A DNA stretch of 64,000 bases, taken from Virgibacillus_O xinjiangensis. GTDB lineage: Bacteria > Bacillota > Bacilli > Bacillales > Amphibacillaceae. Shown here one piece after another: positions 1 to 8,466 of this stretch. Location of the stretch: positions 1 through 64,000 of the forward strand of contig NZ_JBHRSA010000009.1 of assembly GCF_042643145.1 (NCBI RefSeq), read 5' to 3'. The notes below the pieces were generated by a model that saw nothing but the letters and a program-made list of their open reading frames with translations, was not told where the DNA came from and searched no databases. Position 1 is the stretch's first letter, and every line of letters starts with the position of its first letter. The translations under genes were made by a program, and so were the position numbers.

Positions 1-55
1 TTTAATAGAAAAAACGAGTTGTTTCTTCTTGACATACTGGTTGTTTTGTTCAGTT

Positions 56-66
56 TTCAAAGAGCA
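56..66 (-). promoter_or_regulatory. boxA-like antitermination element of an rRNA leader
   Basis: Read on the minus strand this is TGCTCTTTGAA, followed by AACTGAACAAAAC. That string is typical of the leader just before 16S rRNA in Bacillaceae. The 16S gene itself would lie beyond the left edge and is not seen here. Confidence 0.6.
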
Positions 67-87
67 AATTTTAACATCAACTTCTTA

Positions 88-116
88 AGTTTAACACAAG
101 CTCAAAGTTGAGTCAA
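88..116 (-). promoter_or_regulatory. Sigma-A promoter of the rRNA operon
   Basis: Minus strand TTGACT (111-116), 17 bp spacer, TAAACT (88-93). It lies between tRNA-Ile and the boxA-like leader, so it should drive the rRNA operon off the left edge independently of the tRNA promoter. Confidence 0.6.
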
Positions 117-140
117 TATCCTTTTTCGCTCAGGGCGAAA

Positions 141-214
<74 letters not shown>

Positions 215-224
215 GAATGAAAAA

Positions 225-298
225 TGGAGCGGGTGAAGGGAATCGAACCCTCGTCATCAGCTTGGAAGGCTGAGGTTTTACCATTAAACTACACCCGC
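225..298 (-). tRNA. tRNA-Gly (TCC)
   Basis: Minus-strand cloverleaf GCGGGTG...CACCCGC with loop CTTCCAA gives anticodon TCC. The discriminator is T and CCA is encoded (225-227). The D-arm AGTTTAATGGTAAAACC is typical of tRNA-Gly(UCC). Confidence 0.95.
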
Positions 299-336
299 AG
301 GCACTAAGGTATATAATGAATATAAATGAAAATCGA

Positions 337-413
337 TGGTCGGGAAGACAGGATTCGAACCTGCGACCCCATGGTCCCAAACCATGTGCTCTACCAAGCT
401 GAGCTACTTCCCG
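337..413 (-). tRNA. tRNA-Pro (TGG)
   Basis: Minus-strand cloverleaf CGGGAAG...CTTCCCG with loop TTTGGGA gives anticodon TGG. CCA is encoded. Confidence 0.95.
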
Positions 414-416
414 TAA

Positions 417-493
417 TGGCGCGCCCGAGAGGAGTCGAACCCCTAACCTCTTGATCCGTAGTCAAACGCTCTATCCAATTGAGCTACGGGCGC
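417..493 (-). tRNA. tRNA-Arg (ACG)
   Basis: Minus-strand cloverleaf GCGCCCG...CGGGCGC with loop CTACGGA gives anticodon ACG, normally edited to ICG by TadA. CCA is encoded. A separate promoter lies just upstream. Confidence 0.95.
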
Positions 494-510
494 TTAAAGC
501 AACGTTATCC

Positions 511-539
511 AATGTAACATATCGTCTATGAAGTGTCAA
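511..539 (-). promoter_or_regulatory. Internal promoter in the tRNA cluster, before tRNA-Arg
   Basis: Minus strand TTGACA (534-539), 17 bp, TACATT (511-516), in the largest non-tRNA gap of the cluster. It would drive Arg-Pro-Gly-Ile separately from the first eight tRNAs. Confidence 0.6.
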
Positions 540-551
540 TAGAAAATTGAG

Positions 552-635
<84 letters not shown>

Positions 636-687
636 GTATAATAGTAGTAAGAAAAAATAATTGCCGTGAATATCACAGCAACAGTGA

Positions 688-772
688 TGCGGATGAAGGG
701 AGTCGAACCCCCACGTCCTAAACGGACACTAGAGCCTGATTCTAGCGCGTCTGCCAATTCCGCCACATCCGC
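688..772 (-). tRNA. tRNA-Leu (CAG)
   Basis: Class II tRNA on the minus strand, GCGGATG...CATCCGC. The anticodon loop ATCAGGC gives CAG. CCA is not encoded. Confidence 0.95.
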
Positions 773-790
773 ATAAAATAGAAAATAATA

Positions 791-866
791 TGGTGAGCCA
801 TGGAGGATTCGAACCTCCGACCCTCTGATTAAAAGTCAGATGCTCTGCCAGCTGAGCTAATGGCTC
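791..866 (-). tRNA. tRNA-Lys (TTT)
   Basis: Minus-strand cloverleaf GAGCCAT...ATGGCTC, anticodon loop CTTTTAA, anticodon TTT. CCA is encoded. Confidence 0.95.
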
Positions 867-879
867 AATAAATTCAAAG

Positions 880-954
880 TGGCTGGGCTACCAGGATTCG
901 AACCTGGGGTACACGGGATCAAAACCCGATGCCTTACCGCTTGGCTATAGCCCA
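880..954 (-). tRNA. tRNA-Gln (TTG)
   Basis: Minus-strand cloverleaf TGGGCTA...TAGCCCA, anticodon loop TTTTGAT, anticodon TTG. Discriminator G and encoded CCA. Confidence 0.95.
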
Positions 955-958
955 ACAG

Positions 959-1035
959 TGGCGGTCCGGACGGGACTCGAACCCGCGACCTCCTGCGTGA
1001 CAGGCAGGCATTCTAACCAACTGAACTACCGGACC
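959..1035 (-). tRNA. tRNA-Asp (GTC)
   Basis: Minus-strand cloverleaf GGTCCGG...CCGGACC, anticodon loop CTGTCAC, anticodon GTC. Discriminator G and encoded CCA. Confidence 0.95.
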
Positions 1036-1059
1036 CAACCTATATTTTTGTAAAAAAGA

Positions 1060-1131
1060 TGACCCGTACGGGATTCGAACCCGTGTTACCGCCGTGAAAG
1101 GGCGGTGTCTTAACCACTTGACCAACGGGCC
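1060..1131 (-). tRNA. tRNA-Glu (TTC)
   Basis: Minus-strand cloverleaf GGCCCGT...ACGGGTC, anticodon loop CTTTCAC, anticodon TTC. CCA is not encoded. Confidence 0.95.
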
Positions 1132-1139
1132 ATGTTAGA

Positions 1140-1230
1140 TGGCGGAGAAGGAGGGATTTGAACCCTCGCGCCGCTTACGCGACCTACACCCTTAGCAGGG
1201 GCGCCTCTTCAGCCACTTGAGTACTTCTCC
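1140..1230 (-). tRNA. tRNA-Ser (GCT)
   Basis: Class II tRNA with a long variable arm on the minus strand, GGAGAAG...CTTCTCC, anticodon GCT. Discriminator G and encoded CCA. Confidence 0.95.
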
Positions 1231-1233
1231 GAA

Positions 1234-1308
1234 TGGCTCCACAGGCAGGATTCGAACCTGCGACCGATCGGTTAACAGCCGATAGCTCTACCACTGAGCT
1301 ACTGTGGA
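1234..1308 (-). tRNA. tRNA-Asn (GTT)
   Basis: Minus-strand cloverleaf TCCACAG...CTGTGGA, anticodon loop CTGTTAA, anticodon GTT. Discriminator G and encoded CCA. First tRNA of the cluster. Confidence 0.95.
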
Positions 1309-1407
1309 ATGTTATACTCTTCGTATAAAACATGCTTCGCTCATGAGGTTTTGAATCTGTGAAGTTCCTGCGAACTTTGTCGCAATTCGTTTTCTGCAAC
1401 GTTTATT

Positions 1408-1436
1408 ATAATACATTGTTTTTCATCGTCTGTCAA
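1408..1436 (-). promoter_or_regulatory. Main sigma-A promoter of the tRNA cluster
   Basis: Minus strand TTGACA (1431-1436), 17 bp, TATTAT (1408-1413). It lies about 100 bp upstream of tRNA-Asn with no gene between, so it should drive the whole cluster. Confidence 0.75.
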
Positions 1437-1568
1437 CAGTTTCTTTCAAAAATTTATTTGAAAGTCTGTCGCGTTTTGCTGTCATGTCTTGCTTCAAAAT
1501 GTCAGCTTAATAAATTTATCACGGATGATTCGATTCGTCAATAGATTGTTTTAAAAAATGTATTTTAC

Positions 1569-2033
1569 TCAAGAACCATCTGTAACTGCCGTCAATTTCC
1601 CTTTGCATTTCCCACAGGTATACTTTTTTACATCTACACGACGGACTCTTCTATATTCCGTCTTGCATTTAGTGCATCTATATATATGTTTATGTCGATT
1701 TTCCTGGGATGGCAGCGGGTTGCAGTGTCTTGGTGAGCCTGTCTGACGAAGCAAACGCTTGAATTCAGGGTCACCATGCCTATAGCCTTTTCCTTCTATA
1801 TGAAGATGGTAATGGCATAACTCATGTTTAATGATCCCTTCCAATTCGAAGCGGTCCATTTCTTCTGCATATTTTGGGTTCAGCTCCATCAGTTTTTTGG
1901 CAGGAATATACCTTCCCCCGGTGGTTCGCAGCCGTGAGTTGAATCTTACTTCATGAAGGAAGGGCTTAGAGAAATATTCCCTGGATAGATGGTCAACTAA
2001 TTGATGCAGTCCTTTCTGAGTTAACAAGTTCAT
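1569..2033 (-). CDS. ydcK: SprT-like zinc metalloprotease-fold protein (YdcK)
   Basis: A 154-residue SprT-family protein. The zincin motif HELCHYH is at residues 70-76, with His70, Glu71 and His74 as zinc ligands and catalytic acid. A C-terminal zinc ribbon uses Cys120/Cys123 and Cys140/Cys143. SprT proteins resemble the protease domain of eukaryotic Spartan, but no substrate is established for the bacterial members. Length matches B. subtilis YdcK. The position between the tRNA cluster and the tex/sigB region also matches B. subtilis, where YdcK lies beside trnS. It stands alone and faces katA. An AGAGGG sequence upstream of the ATG is the probable ribosome site. Confidence 0.88.
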   Translation of the reverse strand: MNLLTQKGLHQLVDHLSREYFSKPFLHEVRFNSRLRTTGGRYIPAKKLMELNPKYAEEMDRFELEGIIKHELCHYHLHIEGKGYRHGDPEFKRLLRQTGSPRHCNPLPSQENRHKHIYRCTKCKTEYRRVRRVDVKKYTCGKCKGKLTAVTDGS

Positions 2034-2145
2034 ATTCGTACTACCCTCTTTCTAGGTAATGCTCCTCTTATCATAAAACTTGATTCTTTACTTATCAATA
2101 AGTATATGATGACACCATGAGTGACACAAAACAAAAAACCGTTAT

Positions 2146-2160
2146 TTATAATAGATATAA
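2146..2160 (+). promoter_or_regulatory. Candidate PerR box upstream of katA
   Basis: TTATAATAGATATAA matches the PerR consensus TTATAATnATTATAA at all but two defined positions. It lies just upstream of the katA -35. PerR is the peroxide-sensing Fur-family repressor that controls katA in B. subtilis. Binding is inferred from sequence. Confidence 0.55.
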
Positions 2161-2167
2161 ATAAATA

Positions 2168-2195
2168 TTGATTTTTATTTGGGATGTATTATAAT
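2168..2195 (+). promoter_or_regulatory. Sigma-A promoter of katA
   Basis: TTGATT (2168-2173), 16 bp, TATAAT (2190-2195), followed by an A/T-rich leader and the AAGGAGAGGG ribosome site. Confidence 0.6.
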
Positions 2196-2249
2196 TAGAT
2201 ATAGGCAAGAAATTATTTATTATATAGATAAAGGAGAGGGGATCCATCG

Positions 2250-3713
2250 ATGAGTAATGATAGAAAAACACTCACAACCGCTGCCGGTGCTCCGGTAGGG
2301 GACAACCAGAATTCCATCACCGCAGGCCAGCGAGGCCCTGTATTAATACAAGACTTCCACCTACTTGAAAAACTTGCGCACTTCAACAGGGAACGCATCC
2401 CAGAACGGGTCGTCCATGCTAAAGGTGCAGGGGCTTTTGGCTACTTTGAGGTCACAAACGACGAAATCTCAAAATATACCAAAGCAGACTTTCTTAGTGA
2501 AAAGGGAAAACGTACGGACATGTTCATCCGTTTCTCCACTGTAGCAGGAGAACTCGGTTCCGCTGATACAGTACGTGACCCCCGCGGTTTTTCGGTCAAG
2601 TTCTACACGGAAGAAGGTAACTATGATTTAGTAGGAAATAATACCCCTATCTTCTTCATCCGTGATGCTATTAAATTTCCGGACTTCATCCATACACAGA
2701 AGCGCCATCCAAAAACAGGATTAAAAGACCCTAATATGGTTTGGGACTTTTGGTCACTATCACCAGAATCACTTCATCAGATTACATACCTTCATGGTGA
2801 CCGCGGAATTCCTGCGACTTACCGCCACATGAATGGATATGGAAGCCATACATTCAAATGGGTGAATGAACAAGGAGAACAGTTCTGGGTGAAGTACCAC
2901 TTCGTCAGTGATCAGGGAGTGAAAGGGCTGGATCCTGAACTGGCTGATAAAATCGCCGGCGAAAACCCTGACTATCATCGCGAAGACTTGTACAATGCAA
3001 TTGAAGAAGGTAATCATCCATCTTGGACCCTATATGTTCAGATCATACCTTTCGAGGACTACAAGAACTATAAATGGGACTTGTTCGATGTAACAAAAAC
3101 TGTTTCCAAGCAAGATTATCCGCGTATTGAAGTTGGGAAAATGGTATTGAACCGAAACCCCGAGAATCACTTTGCTGATGTGGAGCAGGCTGCATTTGCA
3201 CCAGGACAGTTTGTACCTGGTATTGAGGCTTCTCCGGACAAAATGCTTCAAGGTCGCCTGTTCAGTTATGCGGATGCCCACCGTTACCGTCTTGGTGTGA
3301 ATAACCACCAGATTCCGGTAAACCGCCCGAAAAATGAAGTGAACAACAACCAGCGTGATGGTTATATGTCCGTAGACGGAAATGGCGGAGGCAAACCAAA
3401 TTATGAGCCAAATAGCCTGAGCGGTCCGGCAGAAGATCTAACCAAGAAATCCGCCCCGTTTGAAGTAGAAGGTCAAGCCGACAGTGTAGCTTATAATAGT
3501 GAGGACCATTATACGCAAGCCGGTGACCTTTACCGTCTGATGAGTGAGGATGAGAAAGCACGTCTTATTAAAAACTTTGCAGACCATATGAGACCTGTTG
3601 AGAGCGAAGAAATCAAGCTGCGGCAGATTGAGCATTTCTATAAAGCTGACCCTGAATGGGGAAAAGCAGTTGCCGCAGATTTGGGACTATCCGTTCCAGA
3701 AAGTGTAAAATAA
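2250..3713 (+). CDS. katA: Catalase KatA (clade 3 heme catalase)
   Basis: Cytoplasmic monofunctional heme catalase converting two H2O2 to water and O2. Its 487 residues match the small-subunit class. The distal histidine is in RVVHAKGAG (His56), the distal asparagine in LVGNNTPIFF (about Asn130), and the axial heme tyrosine in GRLFSYADAHRYRLG (Tyr340). The ATG follows AAGGAGAGGG at good spacing. It is a single gene between SprT and Tex, with a terminator shared with the convergent tex gene. B. subtilis has no catalase between these genes, so this is a local insertion. A PerR-like box upstream suggests peroxide induction. Confidence 0.97.
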   Translation: MSNDRKTLTTAAGAPVGDNQNSITAGQRGPVLIQDFHLLEKLAHFNRERIPERVVHAKGAGAFGYFEVTNDEISKYTKADFLSEKGKRTDMFIRFSTVAGELGSADTVRDPRGFSVKFYTEEGNYDLVGNNTPIFFIRDAIKFPDFIHTQKRHPKTGLKDPNMVWDFWSLSPESLHQITYLHGDRGIPATYRHMNGYGSHTFKWVNEQGEQFWVKYHFVSDQGVKGLDPELADKIAGENPDYHREDLYNAIEEGNHPSWTLYVQIIPFEDYKNYKWDLFDVTKTVSKQDYPRIEVGKMVLNRNPENHFADVEQAAFAPGQFVPGIEASPDKMLQGRLFSYADAHRYRLGVNNHQIPVNRPKNEVNNNQRDGYMSVDGNGGGKPNYEPNSLSGPAEDLTKKSAPFEVEGQADSVAYNSEDHYTQAGDLYRLMSEDEKARLIKNFADHMRPVESEEIKLRQIEHFYKADPEWGKAVAADLGLSVPESVK

Positions 3714-3726
3714 ATATCAACTACCC

Positions 3727-3763
3727 AAAAAGGGATAATGCCTGATAGGCATTATCCCTTTTT
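3727..3763. terminator. Bidirectional terminator between katA and tex
   Basis: Perfect inverted repeat AAAAAGGGATAATGCC / GGCATTATCCCTTTTT with a 5-nt loop. A/T runs on both sides let it serve both converging genes. Confidence 0.9.
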
Positions 3764-3796
3764 ATGAGAAACCCGCCTGTACCATCGGGTTTTCCC

Positions 3797-5950
3797 TTAC
3801 TTCTCACTATTCACCATGGTTAAAGCAATCCTTCCCTTGTCGACATCTACTTGCTCGACCCATACGGTAATGACATCTCCAACCGATGCGATGTCCATTG
3901 GATGTTTGACAAAACGATCAGCCATTTTCGAGATATGCACCAAGCCATCCTGTTTGACTCCGATATCCACAAAAACACCGAAATCCACCACATTTCTTAC
4001 TGTTCCCTGCATTTCCATCCCGGGCTTGAGGTCTTCCAGACTCAAGACATTGCGCTTCAAGAGTGGTTGAGGAAAGTCATCACGCGGGTCCCTTTCCGGG
4101 CGGCTCAGGGCTTGAATGATATCGATTAAAGTAGGTTCTCCTATATCCAGTGTCTCAGCCGTCTCCTTTGTATCGAGTGAATGAAGCTGCTCCTGCAACT
4201 TCTCCGTACCTATATCCTCTCTTTTACAACCAACAAGATCAAGCAGCTTCTCGGTTTGAGGATAGCTCTCCGGGTGGATTGGAGTACGGTCGAGCGGATG
4301 TTCCCCCTCTGGAATACGAAGGAATCCGATTCCCTGCTCATATGTTTTCGCCCCTAGACGCGGTATTTTCTTCAATTGTTTGCGATTCGTAAACTTACCT
4401 ACTTCATTTCGCTGGTTTACGATATTATTTGCAACTGTCTTACTAAGACCGGCTACATACTGCAGGAGCGATGAAGAAGCAGTATTTACATTGACTCCTA
4501 CTTGGTTGACAGCTGTTTCTACGACAAAGGACAGAGAATCATTCAACGCCTTTTGGCTGACGTCATGCTGATACTGCCCGACCCCTATGGATTTAGGATC
4601 TATTTTTACCAACTCGGCAAGTGGATCCTGTACTCGCCTGGCGATCGAAGCAGCACTTCTTTCTTCTACCTGGAGGTCCGGGAATTCCTCCCTGGCCAAT
4701 TTGGAAGCAGAATAGACGCTGGCTCCCGCCTCATTGACGATGATATATGGGATATCAAGTCCATTTCCCTGAATGACATCTGCTATGAATTGCTCTGTTT
4801 CCCTAGAGGCAGTACCATTCCCTATGGCAATTAATTCGATTTCATGCTTTTTTACAAGTTCCCTCACGATTTTTTCAGCGCCAGCAGTATCCTTTCGTGG
4901 GGCTGTAGGATACATCACCGTTACATCCAGTACTTTCCCCGTCTCATCAACTACTGCTATTTTACAGCCCGTACGAAAAGCTGGATCCACTCCTAGTATT
5001 TTTTTATCCTTCAATGGCGGTTGCAGAAGAAGATTCTTCAAATTCATGGAGAATACCTCAATTGCCTGTGCTTCCGCCTTTTCAGATAGACTATTTCTTA
5101 CTTCTCTTTCAATGGAAGGTTGGATCAATCGTTTATAGCTGTCTTCAATAGAGGCCTCTAAAATGTCTTTTGCTTCTTGATTGGCATTTCTTTTGATCAG
5201 CTTCTTTAGCAAGAAGCCATGGATTTGCTCGACCGGAGTCTGGATGGATACCTTCAATACCCCCTCCTTCTCCCCGCGATTGACGGCTAAGGTTCGGTGG
5301 GAGACCATGGATTTCACCGGTTCATCAAACTCATAATACATCTCATATATGCCTTTTTCATCTTTACTTTTATCTTTCGCTTCGGAATGGACGATCCCTC
5401 GTTTAAAGGTCTCCTCCCGGATACAATTTCGGAAGATGGGGTCATCAGATATCCATTCGGCGATTATATCATTAACTCCTTGAATGACATCCTCCACTGA
5501 AAGGAGTTGATGATCATCGGATAAATACTCTTCCGCTTCCTGTGAGATATCGACGGATGTTTGATCCCATACCTGCTTTGCCAAAGGCTCCAGACCTTTC
5601 TCTTTAGCAATCGCCGCTTTAGTCCGCCTCTTCTGTTTATATGGACGGTAAAGGTCTTCCACCCGCTGCAGTTGGACGGCTTCATTGATCTCGCTTTCCA
5701 GCCCTTTTGTCAATTTCCCCTGTTCTTCAATAATCCGAAGAACTTCTTGCTTTCTATTTGCTAGATTCTGGGCATATGACCACTTGTCCTGCACCTCTTT
5801 AATTTGCACCTCATCCAGACCGCCAGTTGCCTCTTTGCGGTAACGGGCAATGAAGGGAACGGTGTTTCCCTCATCTAATAGAGCTATTACTTTCTCTACT
5901 GTTTTCGTATGTATGTTGGTCTCTTCAGCGACCCATTTGGTCAAATCCAC
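3797..5950 (-). CDS. tex: Tex-family RNA-binding transcription accessory protein (YdcI)
   Basis: A 717-residue Tex protein. It has the N-terminal helical Tex region, a YqgF/RNase H-like fold near the middle (ILGVDPAFRTG), tandem helix-hairpin-helix motifs, and a C-terminal S1 RNA-binding domain (GMEMQGTVRNVVDFGVFVDIG). Tex is a conserved cytoplasmic RNA-binding factor linked to transcription. The start chosen is GTG at 5950: AGGAGG sits 7 nt before it, while the ATG eight codons upstream precedes this site. The order tex, rsbX, sigB matches B. subtilis ydcI. It is transcribed away from the sigB operon after a terminator. Confidence 0.93.
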   Translation of the reverse strand: MDLTKWVAEETNIHTKTVEKVIALLDEGNTVPFIARYRKEATGGLDEVQIKEVQDKWSYAQNLANRKQEVLRIIEEQGKLTKGLESEINEAVQLQRVEDLYRPYKQKRRTKAAIAKEKGLEPLAKQVWDQTSVDISQEAEEYLSDDHQLLSVEDVIQGVNDIIAEWISDDPIFRNCIREETFKRGIVHSEAKDKSKDEKGIYEMYYEFDEPVKSMVSHRTLAVNRGEKEGVLKVSIQTPVEQIHGFLLKKLIKRNANQEAKDILEASIEDSYKRLIQPSIEREVRNSLSEKAEAQAIEVFSMNLKNLLLQPPLKDKKILGVDPAFRTGCKIAVVDETGKVLDVTVMYPTAPRKDTAGAEKIVRELVKKHEIELIAIGNGTASRETEQFIADVIQGNGLDIPYIIVNEAGASVYSASKLAREEFPDLQVEERSAASIARRVQDPLAELVKIDPKSIGVGQYQHDVSQKALNDSLSFVVETAVNQVGVNVNTASSSLLQYVAGLSKTVANNIVNQRNEVGKFTNRKQLKKIPRLGAKTYEQGIGFLRIPEGEHPLDRTPIHPESYPQTEKLLDLVGCKREDIGTEKLQEQLHSLDTKETAETLDIGEPTLIDIIQALSRPERDPRDDFPQPLLKRNVLSLEDLKPGMEMQGTVRNVVDFGVFVDIGVKQDGLVHISKMADRFVKHPMDIASVGDVITVWVEQVDVDKGRIALTMVNSEK

Positions 5951-6068
5951 TATATTACCTCCTACAATTTCCATTCGCTATTGTCTTAAGTGCTTTGACT
6001 GACTAATTTCCGTTATAAAATAGGACTTCCACGAATATCTAAATGAAATTATATATCCTCTTACCAAT

Positions 6069-6109
6069 AAAAAATAGCATACCAATCACGATCGATTTGG
6101 TATGCTATT
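6069..6109 (-). terminator. Terminator of the sigB operon
   Basis: Stem AATAGCATACCAA / TTGGTATGCTATT. Read on the minus strand it is followed by TTTTTT. It lies about 60 bp past the rsbX stop. Confidence 0.85.
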
Positions 6110-6169
6110 CCACTTGTCCATTCAGTTTTCTCCCTCTTCGCAAATAGGATGCCGACCTTTGCTCGGGTA

Positions 6170-6766
6170 TCAGCTGTTATAGCGGATTGCAATCAATGTT
6201 GTGTCGTCTTCTCTGACTTTATCGCTAACCAATTCGAAGGTTCGTGTAATGTCTTTGACGTTCTTATTCAATAGATACCGTTGGGACAGATCCTTATCTG
6301 TTACTCCGTCTGAGAACATAATGAAATTCGTTTGCGGCTCCAATTTCTGCTGCACTACTTTGAAAGGCCTTTGATATCCGGCAAGGTAACCACCATTGGG
6401 AATATTACGTTTCTTTTTCTGATCATTGGTTATCGTCATTACGCCAATATTGCCAATGGAAGAAAAAGAAACCCTTTCTGCTCGATAATCCAACTTTAGT
6501 ATTCCGATTACCACGCCTCTTTTTCCAGATAATTCCTTGTTGCAGATTTTTACGAGCTGTTCCACCGTTGCATGAATATTATCTTTGATAATATCGATTA
6601 CAATCTGTGAAGACTCCTTGGCATATTCTCCACTTCCCAGACCATCTGCCAGAGCACAGACAAACTCTTCATCGGATTCTGTGTAGAAATAACTGTCACC
6701 GCAATAATAATTGCTTTTCTTAGGTCGCTGGAATACAGACACTTCTACTCTACTCGATATTGTCAA
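6170..6766 (-). CDS. rsbX: RsbX, PP2C-type feedback phosphatase of the stressosome
   Basis: A 198-residue PP2C-family serine/threonine phosphatase. The metal-site motifs are ALADGLGSGEYA near residue 39 and FSDGVTDKD near residue 151. RsbX dephosphorylates RsbS and RsbR and so resets the stressosome after stress. It is the last gene of the operon and overlaps the sigB stop by 4 nt, so translation is coupled. It is transcribed from both the upstream and the internal sigma-B promoter, giving the known negative feedback loop. Confidence 0.93.
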   Translation of the reverse strand: MTISSRVEVSVFQRPKKSNYYCGDSYFYTESDEEFVCALADGLGSGEYAKESSQIVIDIIKDNIHATVEQLVKICNKELSGKRGVVIGILKLDYRAERVSFSSIGNIGVMTITNDQKKKRNIPNGGYLAGYQRPFKVVQQKLEPQTNFIMFSDGVTDKDLSQRYLLNKNVKDITRTFELVSDKVREDDTTLIAIRYNS

Positions 6767-7554
6767 TCAAATACCTCCGAGCTTTCCGATTGAATGGCCT
6801 CACGGAGTTTGCGCAGTGCACGACGCTGGAGTCTGGATACGTGCATTTGGGAAATGCCTAGCATTTCTCCGGTTTCTTTCTGGCTTAGATTATCAAAGTA
6901 AGTGCATTGCAGGATTTGCTGCTCTCGTTCAGAGAGGATGGGCAGGACTTTTTCCAGAATCATCCTCTGGTCTATATTCTGGTACCCATCTTCCTCGTTT
7001 CCGACTAGGTCGAGGATGGATACCGTACTGCCATCTGAATCAGCCTCTATTTTATGATCTACAGAAAGGGCTTTATAACTCTTGCCCATTTCCATCGTCT
7101 CCAATATATCTTCTTCTGAGGCATCCAGATATTCAGCAATCTCTTTCACAGTTGGAGACTTCTGGTTTGCGGTGGTTAGTTCATCCACCGCTTTTCGGAT
7201 TTTTGGTCCTAGTTCCTTGATTCTTCGGGGGACATGCACACTCCATGTCTTATCACGGATGAAACGCTTGATTTCCCCAATGATGGTAGGGATAGCGAAT
7301 GATTCAAAGGATTTACCAAAAGATGCATCGTACCTTCTGACTGCTGCCAGCAATCCAATCATCCCGACTTGTACCAAGTCTTCATGGATGGTACTGTTTT
7401 TGGAGTATTTTCTGGCGATGGATTCGACAAGATCCTTATACGTGAGTACAAGCCTCTCCTGAACTACTTCATCGGTGGGATCTTCTTGCAGATATTCAAT
7501 CCATTGGTAAACCTCATCTCTACCTCTATTGTGTGGTTGAGATTTGGTCGTCAT
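6763..7554 (-). CDS. sigB: RNA polymerase sigma factor SigB (general stress)
   Basis: A 263-residue group 3 sigma-70 factor. Region 2 (HEDLVQVGMIGLLAAVRRYD, then FAIPTIIGEIKRFIRD), region 3 and a region 4 helix-turn-helix (LSQKETGEMLGISQMHVSRL) are all present. It directs RNA polymerase to promoters of the form GTTTAA-N13/15-GGGTAT, and one such site lies in this operon. Its start overlaps the rsbW reading frame by 29 nt, so anti-sigma and sigma are made in linked amounts. Order and length match B. subtilis. Confidence 0.97.
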   Translation of the reverse strand: MTTKSQPHNRGRDEVYQWIEYLQEDPTDEVVQERLVLTYKDLVESIARKYSKNSTIHEDLVQVGMIGLLAAVRRYDASFGKSFESFAIPTIIGEIKRFIRDKTWSVHVPRRIKELGPKIRKAVDELTTANQKSPTVKEIAEYLDASEEDILETMEMGKSYKALSVDHKIEADSDGSTVSILDLVGNEEDGYQNIDQRMILEKVLPILSEREQQILQCTYFDNLSQKETGEMLGISQMHVSRLQRRALRKLREAIQSESSEVFD

Positions 7555-8002
7555 CTAAACCCACCTCTGTTTCATTCAGATACTTGGTCATCAGCACTAT
7601 GACCCCGTAATTGCTCTTAATCTGTACTTTATCCATGAGTGCGTCGATCAGGAACAGACCAAAACCCCCTTCTCTCAGACTTTCGACAGATTCCGTGTTT
7701 TTATACGGGCCAATTCCCTCTTTTATTTCATTAAGGTCAAAACTGCCACCATGGTCTGCAACCATCACTTCCAGACGATCATCGTACACTCCAAAGCCGA
7801 CGGTCACTTCTCCGTCTTCCTGTTCCTGATAGGCATGATCCACTGCATTGGTGATGGCTTCGGAGATTGCCACTTTGAGATCCTCGATATCCTCATAGGA
7901 AAAACCCATCCTGTTTGCAATGCCGGAGACACTTAGACGGATGACCCCGACATATTCAGCCTTGGCCGGAACTTTCATCTCCACAAAATCAAATTGTTCC
8001 AT
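7526..8002 (-). CDS. rsbW: RsbW, anti-sigma-B factor and serine kinase
   Basis: A 158-residue GHKL-type kinase. The N box (KVAISEAITNAVDHAY, about 42-57), a G1-like MVADHGGSFD and a G2-like LREGGFGLFLI are visible. RsbW holds SigB in an inactive complex and phosphorylates RsbV on serine. When RsbV is dephosphorylated, RsbW switches partner and SigB is freed. The start overlaps the rsbV stop by one base and the 3' end overlaps sigB. Confidence 0.96.
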   Translation of the reverse strand: MEQFDFVEMKVPAKAEYVGVIRLSVSGIANRMGFSYEDIEDLKVAISEAITNAVDHAYQEQEDGEVTVGFGVYDDRLEVMVADHGGSFDLNEIKEGIGPYKNTESVESLREGGFGLFLIDALMDKVQIKSNYGVIVLMTKYLNETEVGLDDDQISTTQ

Positions 8003-8334
8003 TATTCACTTCCACCTCGAATCGTTGCGTTAATGTCCATTATTTCATCCAACGCTGTAATTTTGAAAAGGCGGTAGACCCTGTCTTGGATATTTACCAA
8101 CTTCATCTTGCTGTCATTCTCATTGGTCGACTTGAGGGCACTGATGAAAATACCCAAACCTGTACTATCCATATAGTTGACATTCTCCAGGTCTACCTCC
8201 ACCGTATGACCGGCATTTCTGGTCAACGGCAGCAGGGTTTCTTTCAGTTTCGGCGCTGTATAAGCATCTATTTCTCCAGACAAGTTTACGATTGATTTAT
8301 CATTGCCTTCCACAACATTAAGTTCCAAATTCAT
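8002..8334 (-). CDS. rsbV: RsbV, anti-anti-sigma factor
   Basis: A 110-residue STAS-domain protein. The phosphorylated serine is Ser57 in NYMDSTGLGIF. Unphosphorylated RsbV binds RsbW and releases SigB. It is the first gene after the internal sigma-B promoter, so rsbV-rsbW-sigB-rsbX are amplified once SigB is active. The AGGAGGTTAATAAT ribosome site precedes the ATG. Confidence 0.96.
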   Translation of the reverse strand: MNLELNVVEGNDKSIVNLSGEIDAYTAPKLKETLLPLTRNAGHTVEVDLENVNYMDSTGLGIFISALKSTNENDSKMKLVNIQDRVYRLFKITALDEIMDINATIRGGSE

Positions 8335-8440
8335 ATTATTAACCTCCTGGATCGCTGATGATATGTAGTAAAGCTAACATATAAGCGAACTGTATCTTAT
8401 TATTTGCTTCATTTCGTTTTTTACCACATCTCATTACTAA

Positions 8441-8466
8441 ATACCCAACATACCGAGGTTTTAAAC
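8441..8466 (-). promoter_or_regulatory. Sigma-B autoregulatory promoter before rsbV
   Basis: Minus strand GTTTAA (8461-8466), 14 bp, GGGTAT (8441-8446): both boxes match the sigma-B consensus exactly. The -35 overlaps the TAA stop of rsbU (8461-8463), and rsbV starts 107 bp past the -10. Confidence 0.92.
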
